Source of the DNA: Raphanus sativus
Lineage: Eukaryota; Streptophyta; Magnoliopsida; Brassicales; Brassicaceae
DNA: 64,000 nucleotides
Reading direction: 5' to 3'
NCBI RefSeq assembly: GCF_000801105.2
Contig: NC_079515.1
Location: 32,821,407-32,885,406, forward strand
Shown: piece after piece, positions 61,309-64,000 of the stretch
How positions within the stretch are numbered: position 1 is the stretch's first letter
Layout of the letters: each line of letters opens with the position of its first letter
Notes under the pieces: model-generated
Told to the model about the DNA's origin: nothing
Seen by the model: only the letters and a program-made list of their open reading frames with translations
Database searches by the model: none
Position numbers and translations under genes: made by a program

Positions 61309-62231
61309 TGAGATGAGATCTGAGTTGAGACTTTTACTAGTCGGTTGATTAAGTTTAGTGAGAGAAGTGAAGCTGTTGTTCAGAGCTGAGTGATTGAGAA
61401 GAGAGGTTAGAGAAACAGCTTTGCGTTTTATAGTGGATTAATAGTAACTCGGTATTTGGTGTGACTCTTTTTTTAATAAATATAAAATACATTTTTTTAA
61501 ACCACGACTTTCTGATACAACCATACGATTAGTTAATTCCTTTCCGAGTTTTTAATTTATTTAGTTGACACAAGGAAAATATTAAGAAATGATCATCCAT
61601 TTCATGCATACGAAATTATGTATTCGTTGCTGTCATTAGCGAAATTAAATATCATGTGCCTTTGACCTTTCATGAATATAATGTCTACTAATAATCTAAT
61701 ATACCTGGAATAAACATCACAACGGTTTCACTTTAAAGAGGATGAACGTTGGACTATAAAATGGACTTTCGATGTCTAATCACACAAGTAACTAGATAGC
61801 TTTTTTGGAAGGATAGTTGTAACTAGATCGATAGTTGATGCTGTAAAAGATCTAGTACATGATTCCCTGTGCTAATGACTCAGATGAACCATTAATCGCA
61901 TAAAGCACTGCCAAAGTTAGATCGCATAAAAGCACTGCCAAAATACTTAGAGCTCACTGCAAAAGTTTCTGATAATCAGCTAACTTATAGCTCATTTTAT
62001 TGTTTTTAAATCATCTAACCAACCTATGTATTGTCTTTTGAAATAGTGTAACATTTAACTAAGACTTAGTAATGCAGTTAGCCAGTTACATAGTTTAGTG
62101 ACGTTGATCAAATTCGTCAAAAGCAACTTTCTCTCGTTCTTCGACATAACAAGAAAGATAATTTTCAAAACCTTATGATATTATATGTTTTATTTTCAAG
62201 CATTACTATTATTATTATTTTTTTGTAACAC
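61309..62231. other. PROPEP1 promoter and flank of the LINE
   Basis: No gene is supported. A short duplication (GATCGCATAAA(A)GCACTGCCAAA type) lies at about 61893-61943. Confidence 0.5.
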
Positions 62232-62246
62232 CAAGCATTACTATTA
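62197..62246 (-). repeat. 15-bp direct repeat around a T-rich snippet at the LINE border
   Basis: CAAGCATTACTATTA at 62197-62211 and 62232-62246 flanks 20 nt that read GTGTTACAAAAAAATAATAA on the minus strand. It could be a micro-insertion or part of the complex 5' junction of the LINE that starts next to it. Confidence 0.55.
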
Positions 62247-64000
62247 AAGTTACCAATTTCAACGGTGACTTATTCAGTATTGCTCAATGATCAACCTCAT
62301 AGAATGATTCACCCACAGCGAGGTCTCAGGCAAGGTGATCCACTCTCGCCGTTCCTCTTTGTTCTGTGTACAGAAGGGTTGACACATCTTCTGGCTCAAG
62401 CAGCAGGAGCAGGTCACATAACGGGGTTGAAGTTTGGTGAGCATGGTCCGTCAGTGCATCAACTCCTATTTGCTGATGACTGTTTGTTCTGTTGTAAAGC
62501 TGAGGAAATACAGACTGAGACTCTGATGGGCATTTTGAGTAGGTATGATGCAGTCACAGGGCAAGTGCTTAACCCGGAGAAATCTTCTATTATTTTTGGA
62601 AAGACTATATCAGTAGAGAACAAAACTAAAGTCAAGCAGAAAACAAGAATTGAAGCAGAAGGAGGGGATGCTAAATATCTTGGCTTACTGGAGAGTATCT
62701 CAGGCTCTAAGGTTAAGGTGTTCTCTTATTTAAAGGAAAAGCTTGGCAAGCAAATATCCAGTTGGCACGCAAAAACCTTGTCCCAAGGAGGAAAGGAGGT
62801 TCTGATCAAAGCAGTGGCTTCAGCGCTACCTGTTACGGCTATGTCGGTGTTCAAACTTCCAACAACACTTCTTGGCAACCTTGCTAGTGCTATAGCCAGC
62901 TTCTGGTGGAGCAATGTCGAACACAAAAGAAAGATTCACTGGATCAGTTGGGATAAGATGTGCCTGCCTAAGGAGCTAGGAGGAATGAGATTCAGGGATC
63001 TGGAGAGTTTTAACCAGGCCCTCCTCGCCAAACAAGCATGGAGACTGATCCATTTTGAGGACTGCTTGATGTCGAGAGTGCTTAAAAGTAAATATTTTGA
63101 GGATACGGATTTCATTAATGCGGTGCCTGGATCACGATCATCGTACGCGTGGAAGAGTCTATTGGAAGGCAGACGGCTACTCCAAGAAGGTATCAAACCT
63201 CAGGTTGGTAATGGAGAGAGCCTCCACGTATGGACTGATCCTTGGTTGGAAGATGAAGATGGAATCTGTCGGCCTCTATTAAGACGACAGCGGTACTTCA
63301 ATGTTAACTTGAAGGTGGCAGAGCTCATTGACTTCCAGACAAGACGATGGAGTAGGAGATGTCTACAGGAATTCTTCGTTCCAAGTGACATTAGAATCCT
63401 TGTGCGTAATCAACCTATTGTCTCTCAAGCCGATACTTGGATCTGGAGATATACAAGAAATATGGTTTACTCTGTCAAAACGGGGTATCAACTGGCGTTC
63501 TCCAAGAATAATCAGAGCTTGATTGCGAATCAAATAACCCGGCCATCTCTTAATCCTTTGCGTGCTAAGATTTGGAAGCAATTGGCACCATCCAAACTCA
63601 AGGTCTTTATGTGGAAGGCACTCTCTGGTGCGCTGCCAGTAACTGACGGCCTTCGAAACAGAGGTATGCACTGTGATCAGATGTGTCAACGATGTGGGGA
63701 TGATGGAGAGTCCATCAATCACGTTCTCTTTTCCTGTACGTTTGCTCGTTTGGTGTGGGCTATCTCGGGGTTTCCTCATCCATGTGATGGCTTCGATGGA
63801 CAGTCCATTTTTTACCAACATGAGCTATTTGATTTTGACTTGGTCTGCAAACAAAGAATCGAATGATACTCGAAGCTTTCCATGGCTACTTTGGTATTTA
63901 TGGAAAAATAGGAATTCTTTGTTGTTTGAAGGAGTGGAATATGAGGGAGAACATGTGTGTGCCAAAGCGAAAGAAGAAACCTTATTGTGGTATACGGCAC
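62247..64000 (+). mobile_element. 5'-truncated LINE (non-LTR retrotransposon), frameshifted, cut by window end
   Basis: The sequence enters in the middle of the reverse transcriptase (open from about 62229, first clear homology TYSVLLNDQPH at 62265). LRQGDPLSPF and the catalytic FADD box (62469-62480) are intact. Thumb and linker follow (YLGLLESISGSKVKVFSYLK, then WWSNVEHKRKIHWISWDKMC), then a zf-RVT cysteine/histidine region (AKIWKQLAPSKLKVFMWKAL, CDQMCQRCGDDGESINHVLF). The frame ends at TGA 63864-63866, but the homologous protein continues in another frame (FPWLLWYLWKNRNSLLFEG) to the window edge, so there is a frameshift near 63850. The RNase H domain would lie beyond 64000. The endonuclease and the first RT blocks are missing, so it is inactive. 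Type: plant L1-like. Confidence 0.9.

Overview
The window looks like a nuclear chromosome segment from a Brassicaceae plant, probably Brassica or a close relative. The genes have plant-type GT-AG introns and AT-rich intergenic DNA. Their order matches, from recalled knowledge and in descending order, the Arabidopsis thaliana block At5g65140 to At5g64890: TPPJ, an A-6 ERF, an At5g65120-like gene, ACX2, an EIN3-like gene, BST1, a MAF cluster, an At5g65030-like gene, annexin 2, ASN2, ROCK1, an ABC1 kinase (ABC1K8/OSA1), CPR5 and the PROPEP genes. Several expected neighbours (for example a CDKC2-type gene) are missing, and two genes I do not expect in that block are present: a CUE-like/bHLH gene and a chromomethylase. 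This suggests a rearranged, gene-fractionated (post-polyploidy) copy of the block.

Layout. 1-1.4 kb: 3' part of a trehalose-6-phosphate phosphatase gene. 1.4-9.1 kb: an accessory region with two ~0.8-1.0 kb retroposons carrying 17-19 bp target-site duplications, an inverted Helitron end, a complete-looking 1.3 kb non-autonomous Helitron, a tRNA-type SINE-like piece and decayed gene fragments (DnaJ-type zinc finger, OB-fold). 9.2-26.5 kb: ERF, a duplicated TPP 3' fragment, the At5g65120-like gene, ACX2, EIL, BST1 and the CUE-like/bHLH gene. 27.4-32.6 kb: one intact FLC/MAF-type MADS gene with a large first intron, plus a two-exon MAF relic upstream. 33.5-42.7 kb: C2-like gene, annexin, two tandem tRNA-Arg(ACG), asparagine synthetase, nucleotide-sugar transporter. 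44-58.6 kb: chromomethylase, chloroplast ABC1 kinase, CPR5. 59.2-61.3 kb: two PROPEP danger-peptide precursor genes. 62.2-64 kb: a 5'-truncated, frameshifted LINE that runs off the window.

Functional themes: peroxisomal fatty-acid oxidation (ACX2), sugar signalling (TPP), root-hair phosphoinositide signalling (BST1), flowering-time repression (MAF), nitrogen metabolism (ASN2), DNA methylation (CMT) and immunity (CPR5, PROPEPs). These are separate eukaryotic transcription units, not an operon.

Most unusual structures: (1) a perfect 226-bp inverted repeat with a 12-bp spacer that duplicates the whole visible promoter and 5' leader of the PROPEP3-like gene; (2) at least ten sites where an 11-23 bp A- or T-tailed snippet sits between 11-19 bp direct repeats, which look like ultra-short retroposition events, one site being hit twice; (3) a predicted CUE-like plus divergent bHLH protein. 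Exon coordinates were read by eye from splice signals and reading frame.
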